DNA of 64,000 bases. It comes from a virus. The position numbers and the translations under genes are program-made. The notes beneath the pieces were generated by a model. It did not search any database and had not been told where the DNA came from. It saw only the letters and a list, made by a program, of their open reading frames with translations. The stretch covers positions 1 through 64,000 of the IMG/VR virus record IMGVR_UViG_3300032235_000437; one strand, given 5' to 3'. This document shows, in pieces, positions 47,699-56,075 of the stretch (position 1 is its first letter; every line of letters starts with the position of its first letter).

Positions 47699-48401
47699 TA
47701 TTAAACCACTCTAAAACCTTTATGTAATCATCTTGAACATCTACAGAGATACTGTCTGATATTTCTTGATATGTGCCTATGTTTATACCTGCTACTAAAG
47801 CTCGCAGTAGCTCTACACCTTCTACTAACTCTAAGGTAGTAACTGTATGCGTATAAAACCGTCTAAGTGCTGACCTAGTAAAGCTAATTATACATAGTTG
47901 TTTTTTTAAAGGTATACTACCTCTAAAATTACTGGGACAGCTGCTTCGTGTTAGATAAAGAAGCCTATTTAGTTCTTCTACTACTTTTACTCTGTTTATA
48001 TCGTCATACTCAAGTAATTGATACGGCATAACAATATCTGTATTCAACAGTTTAGTATTATATATGAGTCTGGTTATTACTGCAGGATCAAGCATAGGCT
48101 CATCGCCTTGAATATCTACAATGATGCAGTCTTCTGGTAAGTTTAGTGATTCAGCAGCTTCTGCTATTCTATCAGTACCGTTTAAATGGCTTCCAGTCTT
48201 AACAGTAGATATACCGTAGTTGGTACATACTTCTATTATTCTATCAGAATCAGTACAAACATATACGGCATCTAACTCTGCACACTTTAAAGCTTGTTGC
48301 GCCACTTTTACTATCATAGGTACTTCGCCTATTGGTAGTAGCAACTTTTCTTTTAGCCTAGTGCTTTCAAGTCTTGCCGGTATTAAGCCATAGATCTGCA
48401 T
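47685..48401 (-). CDS. kdsB: KdsB-like CMP-Kdo synthetase (cytidylyltransferase)
   Basis: A 238-residue protein. IPARLESTRLKEKLLLPIG (residues 7-25), YVCTDSDRII, HLNGTDRIAEAAE (SGTDR), VDIQGDEPMLDP (QGDEP) and ISVDVQDDYIKVLE match the 3-deoxy-manno-octulosonate cytidylyltransferase order. Activates Kdo or a Kdo-like sugar (or 8-amino variant) as CMP-sugar. The insertion loop DDINRVKVV is normal. Together with a KpsC-like transferase (51202) a Kdo-type reaction is suggested. Confidence 0.85.
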   Translation of the reverse strand: MQIYGLIPARLESTRLKEKLLLPIGEVPMIVKVAQQALKCAELDAVYVCTDSDRIIEVCTNYGISTVKTGSHLNGTDRIAEAAESLNLPEDCIIVDIQGDEPMLDPAVITRLIYNTKLLNTDIVMPYQLLEYDDINRVKVVEELNRLLYLTRSSCPSNFRGSIPLKKQLCIISFTRSALRRFYTHTVTTLELVEGVELLRALVAGINIGTYQEISDSISVDVQDDYIKVLEWFNNGYT

Positions 48402-49185
48402 ATTGTTTTCCCATTAGATTACCTTTTACACTACAGTTTTTGCAAGAGCTATTAACAGCTCTATTGCCGCGAATTAGCTCTATACGAGTATTAGTAAATT
48501 CTTCACCTATCCACACATCACTTATATCATTTATAAGTATATTACCGAATATTTTTGATTTTTTCCAGTCATTACTACATAGCAGTACATCACCAGTAGT
48601 ATCTATTACAACTCTATATGATGGAAAATAACAAGGATTTGCTACACTTTGTTCCCATAACAATCCGCCTCTATTGTTAAAACCATACTGCTCAAAGTTA
48701 TCTTCTCCGTTATCGTAATGATCACGTACATGAATGTTAGTAGAAGCTAGTTTTTGAATTTCTGGATTATTATCATAATCATTAACAATTAACCTAGTTA
48801 AGCCAGCAGTAAATAGCTGAGAAGTAGTAAATTTTTTAGATAATATAGAGTCACCATTAGTAATTAACTCAACATCAAATACTGATAGTATTTTTATGAT
48901 TTCTAATATCTTAGGGTGTAGTGTAGGCTCACTGAACCCGCTTAATATGATATAACCCTTAAAAGAGTGACTAACTAATTGTGAAACTAATGTTTGTATA
49001 GTATCTATGCTAATATGTTTATTTACATTAGGATATAGACTAGCACTATGTCTTGGACAAAAACTACAAGTTCTGTTGCATAATTCTGTAAGATTTATAT
49101 CTACGGCAGCTAATCCTGGAAGCTTATCATTTCTAATATTACCTAAAGTTTTTGTTCTAAAGGCTAAGTGTTGTTCTAAGTTCAT
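48367..49185 (-). CDS. Radical SAM/SPASM-like enzyme
   Basis: A 272-residue protein. Cys36, Cys40 and Cys43 in ELCNRTCSFCPRH form the radical SAM cluster (CxxxCxxC); ILSGFSEPTLHPKI is the GGE-like motif (SGFSEP). C-terminal CYFPSYRVVI ... VLLCSNDWKK ... CKNCSVKGN is a SPASM-like second cluster region. Uses 5'-deoxyadenosyl radical; SPASM proteins modify peptides or sugars. Overlaps the KdsB-like gene by 35 bases. Confidence 0.85.
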   Translation of the reverse strand: MNLEQHLAFRTKTLGNIRNDKLPGLAAVDINLTELCNRTCSFCPRHSASLYPNVNKHISIDTIQTLVSQLVSHSFKGYIILSGFSEPTLHPKILEIIKILSVFDVELITNGDSILSKKFTTSQLFTAGLTRLIVNDYDNNPEIQKLASTNIHVRDHYDNGEDNFEQYGFNNRGGLLWEQSVANPCYFPSYRVVIDTTGDVLLCSNDWKKSKIFGNILINDISDVWIGEEFTNTRIELIRGNRAVNSSCKNCSVKGNLMGKQYADLWLNTGKT

Positions 49186-50054
49186 AATAACTCTTTATTA
49201 ATTAACGCCATTCTGTAAGTATTATCTACTTTTCTATAACCAAACTTATCAGTTAGTTTATTGCTTTGTTTAAAAAGCACAAAGTTACCGACGCTTGGTT
49301 CAGTGTTATAGTTAGATTCTAAGTACATCTTAGTCTTAAGCATACGTCTTACTACTGCTGGAGTATCACCAATAAGCTCGCTAACTAGAGTAGGAGCTAA
49401 AGAATTGCATACAAAGTTAGATCTATATTCTTGTAGCTTAGCAGTTATAGCTACGGAAGCAAAGCAGAATCCAACGCGTAACCCAGCTAGTCCTAAGCTT
49501 TTACTAAGTGTTTTAACAATTATAACGTTATCAGGTATGTTGTGAAGCATAGAGTGCTGAGGATAAAAATCTGCGTAAGATTCATCAATTATACATAACT
49601 TATAGCGTTTACTTATTTCAGTTAATTCTAAGCTATAACCATATAGACCGCTAGGATTAGCTATATACAGCACTTCATTCGTATCGTTATGTAAACAATC
49701 TACAGAGACTGTCCTATACTTCTTTGAATATAGCGTAGCGTATATCTCCATCATTTCAAAAGTAGGAGTTACTATGCTGATATGCTTAAAAGATAGCGCC
49801 TTAAATATGCGCTCTAGTATCTCTGTGGCACCGTACCCTACAGTAGTACAGCTAATAGGCTTATTATAGTAGTCGCATATAGCTGTGTATAGCGTAAAAG
49901 TGTCTGGATAGCTGCTAATGTTAACTGTACTGGCTAATTGCTTAGCTTTATCTACTATGTACATATCGTAATGAACATTTTTTGCTAAATCTATAGCAGC
50001 ATTATTCTGCGGAGCTAAGCCTGGACGTGATACTTGTATTTCTAAGTTTATCAT
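49182..50054 (-). CDS. PLP-dependent aminotransferase (HisC-like fold I)
   Basis: A 290-residue protein. Schiff-base lysine K185 in TLSKSLGLAGLRVGF, the NPSG at 133-136 and DESYADF (about 157-163, pyridoxal N1 Asp). VGYGATEILERI resembles the phosphate-binding G(A/S)T. Related to histidinol-phosphate aminotransferase but 60 residues shorter (typical 350). Would aminate a keto acid or keto sugar. It overlaps its upstream sulfotransferase gene by 53 bases. Confidence 0.8.
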   Translation of the reverse strand: MINLEIQVSRPGLAPQNNAAIDLAKNVHYDMYIVDKAKQLASTVNISSYPDTFTLYTAICDYYNKPISCTTVGYGATEILERIFKALSFKHISIVTPTFEMMEIYATLYSKKYRTVSVDCLHNDTNEVLYIANPSGLYGYSLELTEISKRYKLCIIDESYADFYPQHSMLHNIPDNVIIVKTLSKSLGLAGLRVGFCFASVAITAKLQEYRSNFVCNSLAPTLVSELIGDTPAVVRRMLKTKMYLESNYNTEPSVGNFVLFKQSNKLTDKFGYRKVDNTYRMALINKELL

Positions 50055-50661
50055 ATAGTATTATATCTCGTTCGTAATAAGAATTTACAAGCTGTTTAGT
50101 GCTAGCCGTATAAAAATAATCTATTAAATCTTTTGTAGCTGCGTTAGAAGAGCTATTTACACACTCTAAGCTACCAAGTGTCTTGTTGAAGTACTTAATG
50201 TATAGAACTTGCAACTCTTCAAACAGTGAATCGTATAAAAGCAACGTAGTGCTAGGTGCTATAAAATCTGATTGTAACAAATTCTGCCATCTATGGTCGT
50301 TAATAGTACCTCCACCTTCATATACTAAGTTACTAAATGTGCTAACAGATAACTTATGTAACCCTTGCCTGCATCTATATAAGTATAAACTTAATAACCG
50401 CTCAACAGGGTTTCTTATCACACAAAAACTATTACAATATTCAGGCACAAACCCTAAATTAACTGCTTCGCTCATAGTTATATGAGCTAAACTAGGGTCT
50501 GTGCTGCAATTACGTGTCAAAAAATTGTTTTTATATGTAGTATAGGTTATAACATCTGAATCTGTAGTTAAATCAGACTCAAGTAAGATTTTAGAGACTG
50601 CCGTACTAGCGTTTTTAGGTATTTTTATGAATGCTAGATTATAGCTACTTAAGTATATCAT
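50002..50661 (-). CDS. Sulfotransferase (PAPS-dependent)
   Basis: A 219-residue protein. FIKIPKNAST (residues 11-20) is the 5'-phosphosulfate loop (K-x-x-K-N-A-S-T; compare KTGGTS) and CVIRNPVERLLSLYLY (80-95) the 3'-phosphate site (R-N-P-x-x-R). GGGTINDHRWQ follows. Transfers sulfate from PAPS to a sugar or polypeptide hydroxyl/amine. Similar genes are known in marine phages near tail genes, with unresolved targets. Confidence 0.85.
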   Translation of the reverse strand: MIYLSSYNLAFIKIPKNASTAVSKILLESDLTTDSDVITYTTYKNNFLTRNCSTDPSLAHITMSEAVNLGFVPEYCNSFCVIRNPVERLLSLYLYRCRQGLHKLSVSTFSNLVYEGGGTINDHRWQNLLQSDFIAPSTTLLLYDSLFEELQVLYIKYFNKTLGSLECVNSSSNAATKDLIDYFYTASTKQLVNSYYERDIILYDKLRNTSITSRLSSAE

Positions 50662-51221
50662 TCTGGTACGTAGTTAGTCCCATTTGGGTGACGAGTTAGC
50701 CAATGATTAACTGTAATCCTATAACTTCCAGTACTTTCAAAGCTGTGCCAAGTGATGCCATCTATAGGAGCAAAGATTACAGTTCTATTTTCGCGCCAAT
50801 CTGTAGTTTTAACATACGTTTTATCGCAATCGTACAGCAGTGTGCCTTTTGAACTACTTGGAGCTATGTATGTAACCGCAGATAACACCTTCCAAGGAGC
50901 CTCATCATGCAGTTTATACGAAAAATTACCTAAACATATACTAATATCGTAAAAGCTATATAACGAACTATACTTTCTATGGTTAGGGAACAGTTTAAGC
51001 AAGCGTTCGTCTATGTTTGCAGATTCTGCAAAAGCGGCTGTAGCTGGAAATCTACTTTTAAAATCAGGTTCTTGACTTCTTATAATAGTATGATGTGTCA
51101 AGTTAGAGATATTGGCAGATACATACCTAGTTAGCTCTAGCTTACAAGCATTATATAGTGTAGCATGAAAATAATCATCTAATTCTAAATGAGGCCAAGG
51201 ATTAGTTTGTAAAGTATTCAT
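50658..51221 (-). CDS. Fe(II)/2-oxoglutarate oxygenase-like protein
   Basis: A 187-residue double-stranded beta-helix protein. H105-D106-E107 (possibly HxE or HxD), then WHSFESTGSYRITVNHW with H159 and R168 gives the 2-His-1-carboxylate and 2OG-binding Arg pattern. NPWPHLELDDYF at the N-terminus is typical of the P4H-like class. Would hydroxylate a sugar, amino acid or peptide. Overlaps both neighbours. Confidence 0.7.
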   Translation of the reverse strand: MNTLQTNPWPHLELDDYFHATLYNACKLELTRYVSANISNLTHHTIIRSQEPDFKSRFPATAAFAESANIDERLLKLFPNHRKYSSLYSFYDISICLGNFSYKLHDEAPWKVLSAVTYIAPSSSKGTLLYDCDKTYVKTTDWRENRTVIFAPIDGITWHSFESTGSYRITVNHWLTRHPNGTNYVPE

Positions 51222-52140
51222 CTATTGTACAGTTTCTATTAAAATATTTATCAAAACGAGTGTATAAAATATCGTCAAAAGCAGTAGCCACATCTATAAT
51301 AGCAGTATTATAAAACCAAGATAGATATTGATATATGTCTTGTTGCGGTAACTTACGGAATATTACAGAATCTAGATCAGTTACGCTATTACAAAGGTTA
51401 GCTATTAAACCATAAGAATAGTCTATGTCATTTCTAAAATAGCTAACAGGCTTATCTTTAAGCAGCGCGTATAACCCAACGCCAGATTCAATAGATACTA
51501 GAGCGCTACAATGGTCTACTAGAGTATTTGTGTTAGCATCAACGCACAATTCGCTATACTTAGACTTATTAGGAATCTTATCCCATTCCTCAAACGGATC
51601 AGAACAATCTGTGGGAAAAGGGTGTGCTTTAAATATAACTCTATGTTTATTACGCTCAGCCCAAGTATTCATATAAGCAACTAGATACTGTTCAGTTCTC
51701 ATCTCATTTAAAACAACTAATACATAAGGCGTTTCAGGAACATAGCTATTAGCACTAAGTGCATACTTACTCCAGGATACACTATGTAAATAATCAATAG
51801 TACTGTAGTTGGTGTTATGAGTTAGCCAGTATGGTTTAATATCAAAGTGTCGTACCAATCGTTCTTCGGGAACCAGCTTAAAAAAACAAAATACTGGAGT
51901 TCCTTCGCCGTAACTTAAATAACGACCAACTCCAGTATTATAGTAATATACTAACTGCCCCGTAAAACTAGCAGACATGTTTTGTACGCTAGACATAAAA
52001 CATTTTATATGTTTAGCATTAATCCACTTTTCACGCTGATTATTACGCTGAATACACCAATCATAGTGATTGACTGTGCGAGTTAAATCCAAAGGCAAAG
52101 CGATATCCTTCTGACCAAACGGTATGCCATAAAGGCGCAT
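51202..52140 (-). CDS. KpsC/KpsS-like (beta-Kdo) glycosyltransferase
   Basis: A 312-residue GT-B-like protein. FKAHPFPTDCSDPFEEWDK (about 170-188) and ALVSIESGVGLYALLKDKPVSYF (split: ALVSIESGVG, ALLKDKPV) recall KpsC/KpsS (HP..., and S..GfEALl.gKPV). KpsC/S add Kdo linkers to capsule lipid. No other capsule transport gene is present, so a role on the virion glycan or host surface is inferred. Start overlaps the next gene by 80 bases, so an internal start is possible. Confidence 0.6.
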   Translation of the reverse strand: MRLYGIPFGQKDIALPLDLTRTVNHYDWCIQRNNQREKWINAKHIKCFMSSVQNMSASFTGQLVYYYNTGVGRYLSYGEGTPVFCFFKLVPEERLVRHFDIKPYWLTHNTNYSTIDYLHSVSWSKYALSANSYVPETPYVLVVLNEMRTEQYLVAYMNTWAERNKHRVIFKAHPFPTDCSDPFEEWDKIPNKSKYSELCVDANTNTLVDHCSALVSIESGVGLYALLKDKPVSYFRNDIDYSYGLIANLCNSVTDLDSVIFRKLPQQDIYQYLSWFYNTAIIDVATAFDDILYTRFDKYFNRNCTIDEYFTN

Positions 52141-52573
52141 TTTTATCTATTTTAAAAGTTCTAGCTGTCCAACCAATGTCATCTTCGTCGTTATAAACTA
52201 GCCCATTTTCTACACTTCTATATCTAAATATGCTACGCTTCTTAGAGTATATATAGTATGTTCTCATACCTTCTAGATTAGAGTTAGTGTGCCAAGGCAT
52301 ACTAGAATTAGGGGCGTAACAAATAGCATTTGTGCAAGTGTGCGCGCCTAACAAAGCAGTAGCTTCGGTTAACCGGCTATCATCAAGAGAACATAAATGA
52401 ACTATGTTAGCAGTAGATTTATGAGGAACGTCTGCTGAAGGTAGTGCAGTAGCTATAAAATCGTGATATTTAACATTACCAACATGCGGTAATGTACTAC
52501 CTTGTACGTAATCAGAGATTATAGTCTGTAGTATCTCAGTAACTGATAAATTAACTGTTATTTTCATTTTCAA
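52061..52573 (-). CDS. Fe(II)/2OG oxygenase-like (cupin fold)
   Basis: A 170-residue protein. SSMPWHTNSNLEGMRTYYIY with H95 and N97 (H-x-N rather than HxD), and LWHTVWSEGYRFAFGF with H150 and R158. I recall similar phage proteins with WHTNSD ... GTR.YY.... LWHCV... R, so the metal site may be His/Asp with Asn here. Enzyme activity is not assured if Asn cannot bind iron. Confidence 0.55.
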   Translation of the reverse strand: MKMKITVNLSVTEILQTIISDYVQGSTLPHVGNVKYHDFIATALPSADVPHKSTANIVHLCSLDDSRLTEATALLGAHTCTNAICYAPNSSMPWHTNSNLEGMRTYYIYSKKRSIFRYRSVENGLVYNDEDDIGWTARTFKIDKNAPLWHTVWSEGYRFAFGFNSHSQSL

Positions 52574-52787
52574 TAGCTGCTAATATTGCATCAATTTCTT
52601 CTAGTGTTAAAGTTGGAGTAGGTGTAATAGTAGGAGTGTTATCTATAAACGCTCCTTTCTCATATTTATCACCCACACTAACTGAACTATCAGCTAGCAC
52701 GTAAGTGCTGTCAGGCGGAACGAAACTATTTGTGGCTATAATAACGTTAACTACTACGTTGTTTTTGATAATTGCATATGTTTTCAT
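52551..52787 (-). CDS. Small tail-associated phage protein (78 aa)
   Basis: Begins MKTYAIIKNNVVVNVIIATN and has DSSVSVGDKYEKGAFI, as in many small phage ORFs that lie between tail fibre genes. A Pro/Thr-rich linker and a helical C-terminus follow. Function unknown. Confidence 0.65.
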   Translation of the reverse strand: MKTYAIIKNNVVVNVIIATNSFVPPDSTYVLADSSVSVGDKYEKGAFIDNTPTITPTPTLTLEEIDAILAAIENENNS

Positions 52788-52788
52788 A

Positions 52789-53610
52789 TTAATAAAATAC
52801 TACAACTGCTCCAGGTCTACCAGGACCTGCAGGACTACCACCAAAAGGAGAAGATGTGCCAGGTGTACCACCAGCACCAGCAGATACACTATCCGTTATG
52901 TTATATAAAGTCGCACCAGGGTAGCCATTACTAGGACTGTTAGAAAAAGTAACAGTTTGTAAAACAGGAGTTACTGTATCTAGTACTCCGTACGCATTTG
53001 CGTCTACAAAATCTATAACAGATGAGTAAAGAGTTGATTGCCCGTTTAAAAAATTTCCAGTACTGCTAGTACCTGGATTGCCCGGAGCGCCAGCACCAGC
53101 ACCCTGAAAAGTAGGAGCGGCAGAGCCATTAGTACCGCCGGTAGCTACAATACCAAAAAAAGAGCTAGTACCAGTAACACCGCCAACTACAGCAGGCATA
53201 CTATTACCAGAAACTAAGGGTATAAAGCTAGAGCCAGCACCTCCACGACCTCCAGCACCTCCCGCATTTGAATACGGAGTATCACCACCTATTGAGAATC
53301 CAGAGCCTCCTGAACCTCCACCACCTATAACAACAACTAGACCCTTAGTAACACCTGGAGGCACAGTCCAAGAACTAGTTGCGTTAATAAGCGCAAAATT
53401 AGTATATACATTATCGCCTTTTGTCAATCGAAAATTAGGATCTGTTGAGATGAATATACCGCTATCGCCATCAAAAGTAAGACCGGCTTTTATAGTAAGT
53501 AGTGAGCTAGCATCTGTAAGTTGATTAGGTAGTAGCCCTGAAGCTTGTGAGCGTGACAGGGTGTTACCGTCATTCATTTGTATACCGCTAGGATTTACAC
53601 TTATAGGCAT
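52789..53610 (-). CDS. Glycine-rich adhesin-like tail fibre tip
   Basis: A 273-residue protein. Residues about 60-273 are Gly/Ala/Ser-rich with polyglycine-II-like runs: WTVPPGVTKGLVVVIGGGGS, GAGGRGGAGSSF, and end GRPGAVVVFY. The segment SWTVPPGVT..LVVVIGGGGSG equals the one in the tail protein at 63.4 kb (NFTVPAGVTSLTVIAAGGGG) and both end with G-AV-V-Y. It resembles receptor-binding glycine-rich domains of T-even adhesins. N-terminal 60 residues likely dock to the fibre. Confidence 0.75.
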   Translation of the reverse strand: MPISVNPSGIQMNDGNTLSRSQASGLLPNQLTDASSLLTIKAGLTFDGDSGIFISTDPNFRLTKGDNVYTNFALINATSSWTVPPGVTKGLVVVIGGGGSGGSGFSIGGDTPYSNAGGAGGRGGAGSSFIPLVSGNSMPAVVGGVTGTSSFFGIVATGGTNGSAAPTFQGAGAGAPGNPGTSSTGNFLNGQSTLYSSVIDFVDANAYGVLDTVTPVLQTVTFSNSPSNGYPGATLYNITDSVSAGAGGTPGTSSPFGGSPAGPGRPGAVVVFY

Positions 53611-53969
53611 CAGAAATCCTCTGGGTTTAATCCTGCTGGCTTAACCAGTTTAAGTGCTTCTGGTGTTGCAGCAGCTTCAATACCAGGGTGAGCTGGCGCA
53701 TCACGTAGTGCTTGCTTTTGTGCAACAATAGTTGCAGTATCTGCACCTGTTTCTAGTGCTTTCATAAATTCCGCATCTAGAGCTTGTAGTTGTGGAGTTC
53801 GCGCGCGACGAATGCGCTCACGCCATAGGTTTCTAGCAGTTGGCATGTGTACTGATATAACACCAGCTTCACTATCTGCAGCCCATGCATCTCTGAATAG
53901 TCGTTCTTCTGGTAGTACGTATAGAGAGGAATCATATAGACTACCACCAATTTTAATTAATACTGACAT
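53610..53969 (-). CDS. Tail fibre assembly chaperone-like protein
   Basis: A 119-residue protein: LPEERLFRDAW, then ARNLWRERIRRARTPQLQAL, AEFMKALETGADTAT and IVAQKQALRDAPAHPGIEAA. The last part (A.KQALRD.P) matches the phage tail assembly chaperone class. Would aid folding of the adhesin next to it. Abuts the adhesin gene (one-base overlap). Confidence 0.75.
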   Translation of the reverse strand: MSVLIKIGGSLYDSSLYVLPEERLFRDAWAADSEAGVISVHMPTARNLWRERIRRARTPQLQALDAEFMKALETGADTATIVAQKQALRDAPAHPGIEAAATPEALKLVKPAGLNPEDF

Positions 53970-53979
53970 TATTATTCCT

Positions 53980-54357
53980 TTATCTCATTAACAATACGCA
54001 TACATCTGCAGGATCTGCAGTGCTTTTACCTGTATTTGCATATATAGTATTTATACGTAAAAATGTGCTAGTTTTCCAGTTGGTTATAAGAACAGCGTTA
54101 GGACCTCCTACCCAAGCATGTTGGTTTACGTTGTCATAACCAGCACTACCGCTATAAGTATAATTTATATCACCTATAGCTGTGCTAAAAGTAAGTGTTT
54201 GATCCCCAATAGCATTATCTGTTACTGAAGAAGTAAATCCACCATTAGCTCGTATAGTAGGAACTGTTGTTAGCGGTGTATAGTTTATATAAGCACGTAA
54301 CACATATAATCCTATACCAGCAGTAGTCTGTAAATTATCAACTTTTAACGTACTCAT
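53980..54357 (-). CDS. Tail fibre-like small protein, MST family (125 aa)
   Basis: ATG 54357 starts MSTLKVDNLQTTAGIG and overlaps the chaperone-like gene's stop (ATGA); an earlier ATG (54384) is not favoured. RAYINYTPLTTVPTIRANGG and GDQTLTFSTAIGDINYTYSG are beta-rich. The N-terminus matches three neighbours. Member of a family I know from marine phages as tail fibre tip or receptor-binding small proteins (KAWVNF...SFN.S...D.G.GDY...F). Confidence 0.65.
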   Translation of the reverse strand: MSTLKVDNLQTTAGIGLYVLRAYINYTPLTTVPTIRANGGFTSSVTDNAIGDQTLTFSTAIGDINYTYSGSAGYDNVNQHAWVGGPNAVLITNWKTSTFLRINTIYANTGKSTADPADVCVLLMR

Positions 54358-54725
54358 GCGCTCATTCTCCAAGCATTTCGCCATTCACGTGTCTCAGGGA
54401 ATTGCCGTCTTTTACAAATTTTAAACCGTGGTTTATTAGCTGTTTTATCGCCCCAAACGTGTTGAGGAATATCTTTTATAATCAAATACATAATAGCTTC
54501 TTCTTCTGTGAGCGGAGGCAACTTAGGAGTATTATATATAATATCATAACGCTCATCTTCGCTTATCTCTTCTCGCAATTTAAAATGAGCACCTATCGGT
54601 AATAATTCACCGCCCTGCATAGCTTGATACATCCATTCTGGCGCAGGTATTAATACCTTAGCTGGTGCATCTGGTTCTAGAGGGTCTTCAAATAATACTA
54701 CATACTCTGTTTCAAATCTTTTCAT
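54354..54725 (-). CDS. Phage tail chaperone-like protein (123 aa)
   Basis: Residues 100-123 (RFKICKRRQFPETREWRNAW) carry the Arg-Trp-rich end typical of tail assembly chaperone-like ORFs (DRxxRxAW). The N-terminal region (YVVLFEDPLEPDAPAKVLIP) is beta-like. Located between two fibre paralogs. Function by context. Confidence 0.6.
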   Translation of the reverse strand: MKRFETEYVVLFEDPLEPDAPAKVLIPAPEWMYQAMQGGELLPIGAHFKLREEISEDERYDIIYNTPKLPPLTEEEAIMYLIIKDIPQHVWGDKTANKPRFKICKRRQFPETREWRNAWRMSA

Positions 54726-55108
54726 CTTAAATACCTATTATACGATCCCATAACTCCAACATATAGTGGGTCTACATAAGCTGTTGTGTATGCTGCGAGT
54801 GTTACGCCAGATCCCACCCCAACAGCTCCTGGGTAGGCTACGTTAGCTAGCGAAGCGTTATTATCTCTTGCTATACACGAGCTACAAGCAATTTGCGTAT
54901 TACTATTACTTAGGGTTTGCAAATCTACTAATACTCTATATCTACCTACAGAAATATCTATAATACTAGAAGTTGAGTATGAGTTCGCTATTACTGGAGT
55001 ACCAGTTGATGCGTTAAAAGCACACCAAAGTTTATTTCCTTTGACTAAACCTTCAGTAAGGAAACTATTACTTTGAAAAATTAGATTAGAAACTAATAGC
55101 GTGCTCAT
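54722..55108 (-). CDS. Tail fibre-like small protein, MST family (128 aa)
   Basis: I start at ATG 55108 (MSTLLVSNLIFQSNSF) rather than 55198, because MST is the family N-terminus and the upstream gene ends at 55110. LWCAFNASTGTPVIANSYST and VGRYRVLVDLQT follow the shared pattern (KxWxxF ... V..Y.V......). Ends YNRYLR. Confidence 0.65.
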   Translation of the reverse strand: MSTLLVSNLIFQSNSFLTEGLVKGNKLWCAFNASTGTPVIANSYSTSSIIDISVGRYRVLVDLQTLSNSNTQIACSSCIARDNNASLANVAYPGAVGVGSGVTLAAYTTAYVDPLYVGVMGSYNRYLR

Positions 55109-55109
55109 A

Positions 55110-55484
55110 TCAATAACCGTTACAAGAAATAATTCCTGCCGCCCATCCTGATGTGTAATAACTGGTTCTATACGCTGAGCCAGTATAAAAAGCTCCATTA
55201 TACCCGAACCCAGTAACTGTATAATCAGTTGACGTAGCGCATAGAACAGGCCTACTGTTCAGAGTTGTACTCAGCACTTTATCTGGATAAAACTCAGCTA
55301 TACCTACTTGTATATCCACAACGCTAGATAAACCAAATGAGTAACGAACTTGTGCTGGGTATGGAGAAGGGCCATACAGCGTATCATACACAACAACAGT
55401 TTTGGCATTACCTGTATAAAGGTCCGCCATAGATCTAGACTGTGTTGGTGTGCTTAATGTGTCTACACGTAAAGAAGAAGTCAT
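55110..55484 (-). CDS. Tail fibre-like small protein, MST family (124 aa)
   Basis: Begins MTSSLRVDTLSTPTQSRSM, coupled to the next gene (TAATG). AKTVVVYDTLYGPSPYPAQV and SVVDIQVGIAEFY parallel the neighbouring paralogs. Aromatic/Gly-rich C-terminus (GFGYNGAFYTGSAYRTSYYT). Confidence 0.65.
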   Translation of the reverse strand: MTSSLRVDTLSTPTQSRSMADLYTGNAKTVVVYDTLYGPSPYPAQVRYSFGLSSVVDIQVGIAEFYPDKVLSTTLNSRPVLCATSTDYTVTGFGYNGAFYTGSAYRTSYYTSGWAAGIISCNGY

Positions 55485-55849
55485 TAAAATACAAACCCCG
55501 ACACGTACTGAGGAGTTAACTCCGCAGCTACGCCTATTCTTATAGCTGGACCAGTACTTTCATATATAGCAGTAGTAAGATTAAAAGAGGTGCCAATAGT
55601 ATTTTGTACATGGCTTGTTCCAGCAAATCTAGCACCATTAGAGCCTGGAAGTGTTACTGACAGCAAAGAACGATATAAGCCTGTACCTATATCTTGAGTT
55701 GAAGAAATGTTAAAAGTATTATTGTTGCTAGGCACACCACTAATTACAGCTATAGTAACCCATGCCTTAGCAGACCCTGTAATTGGGTCTTCCGCTAAAC
55801 ACATTTCTGTATCTGAATAACCAATACGGTCAACGTTAACAGTACTCAT
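55484..55849 (-). CDS. Tail fibre-like small protein, MST family (121 aa)
   Basis: Start at ATG 55849 (MSTVNVDRIGYSDTEM) overlapping the upstream stop (ATGA); an ATG at 55861 adds MDNP. AKAWVTIAVISGVPSNNNTF and IGTGLYRSLLSVTLPGS match the KAWV..SFN.S...D.GTG.Y pattern. First of the tandem series after the S74 fibre. Confidence 0.65.
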   Translation of the reverse strand: MSTVNVDRIGYSDTEMCLAEDPITGSAKAWVTIAVISGVPSNNNTFNISSTQDIGTGLYRSLLSVTLPGSNGARFAGTSHVQNTIGTSFNLTTAIYESTGPAIRIGVAAELTPQYVSGFVF

Positions 55850-56073
55850 AGGATTGTCCAAGTCTCCCCAGAACCTATTGTTACTGTAATACCGTTATCT
55901 ATAGTTATAGGACCTATGCTCATTGCATTATAGCCGTTAGGTACGGTATAACTTACCTGCACGTTACCCTTATTTAACCAAAAAGGTAGCGTAGAATCTT
56001 GCTGAACAAAACCTAAATTGTTTGCGTTCCTAGAGTCATCTATAAGACTTGTTCCGTTAAGTAAAAATGCCAT
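55846..56073 (-). CDS. Small beta-rich fibre-associated protein (75 aa)
   Basis: Begins MAFLLNGTSLIDDSRN; ends PITIDNGITVTIGSGETWTI, a beta-helix cap that recurs at the end of marine phage fibres (G.VTV..G.TW.I). Function unknown, probably virion. Confidence 0.6.
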   Translation of the reverse strand: MAFLLNGTSLIDDSRNANNLGFVQQDSTLPFWLNKGNVQVSYTVPNGYNAMSIGPITIDNGITVTIGSGETWTIL

Positions 56074-56075
56074 AG

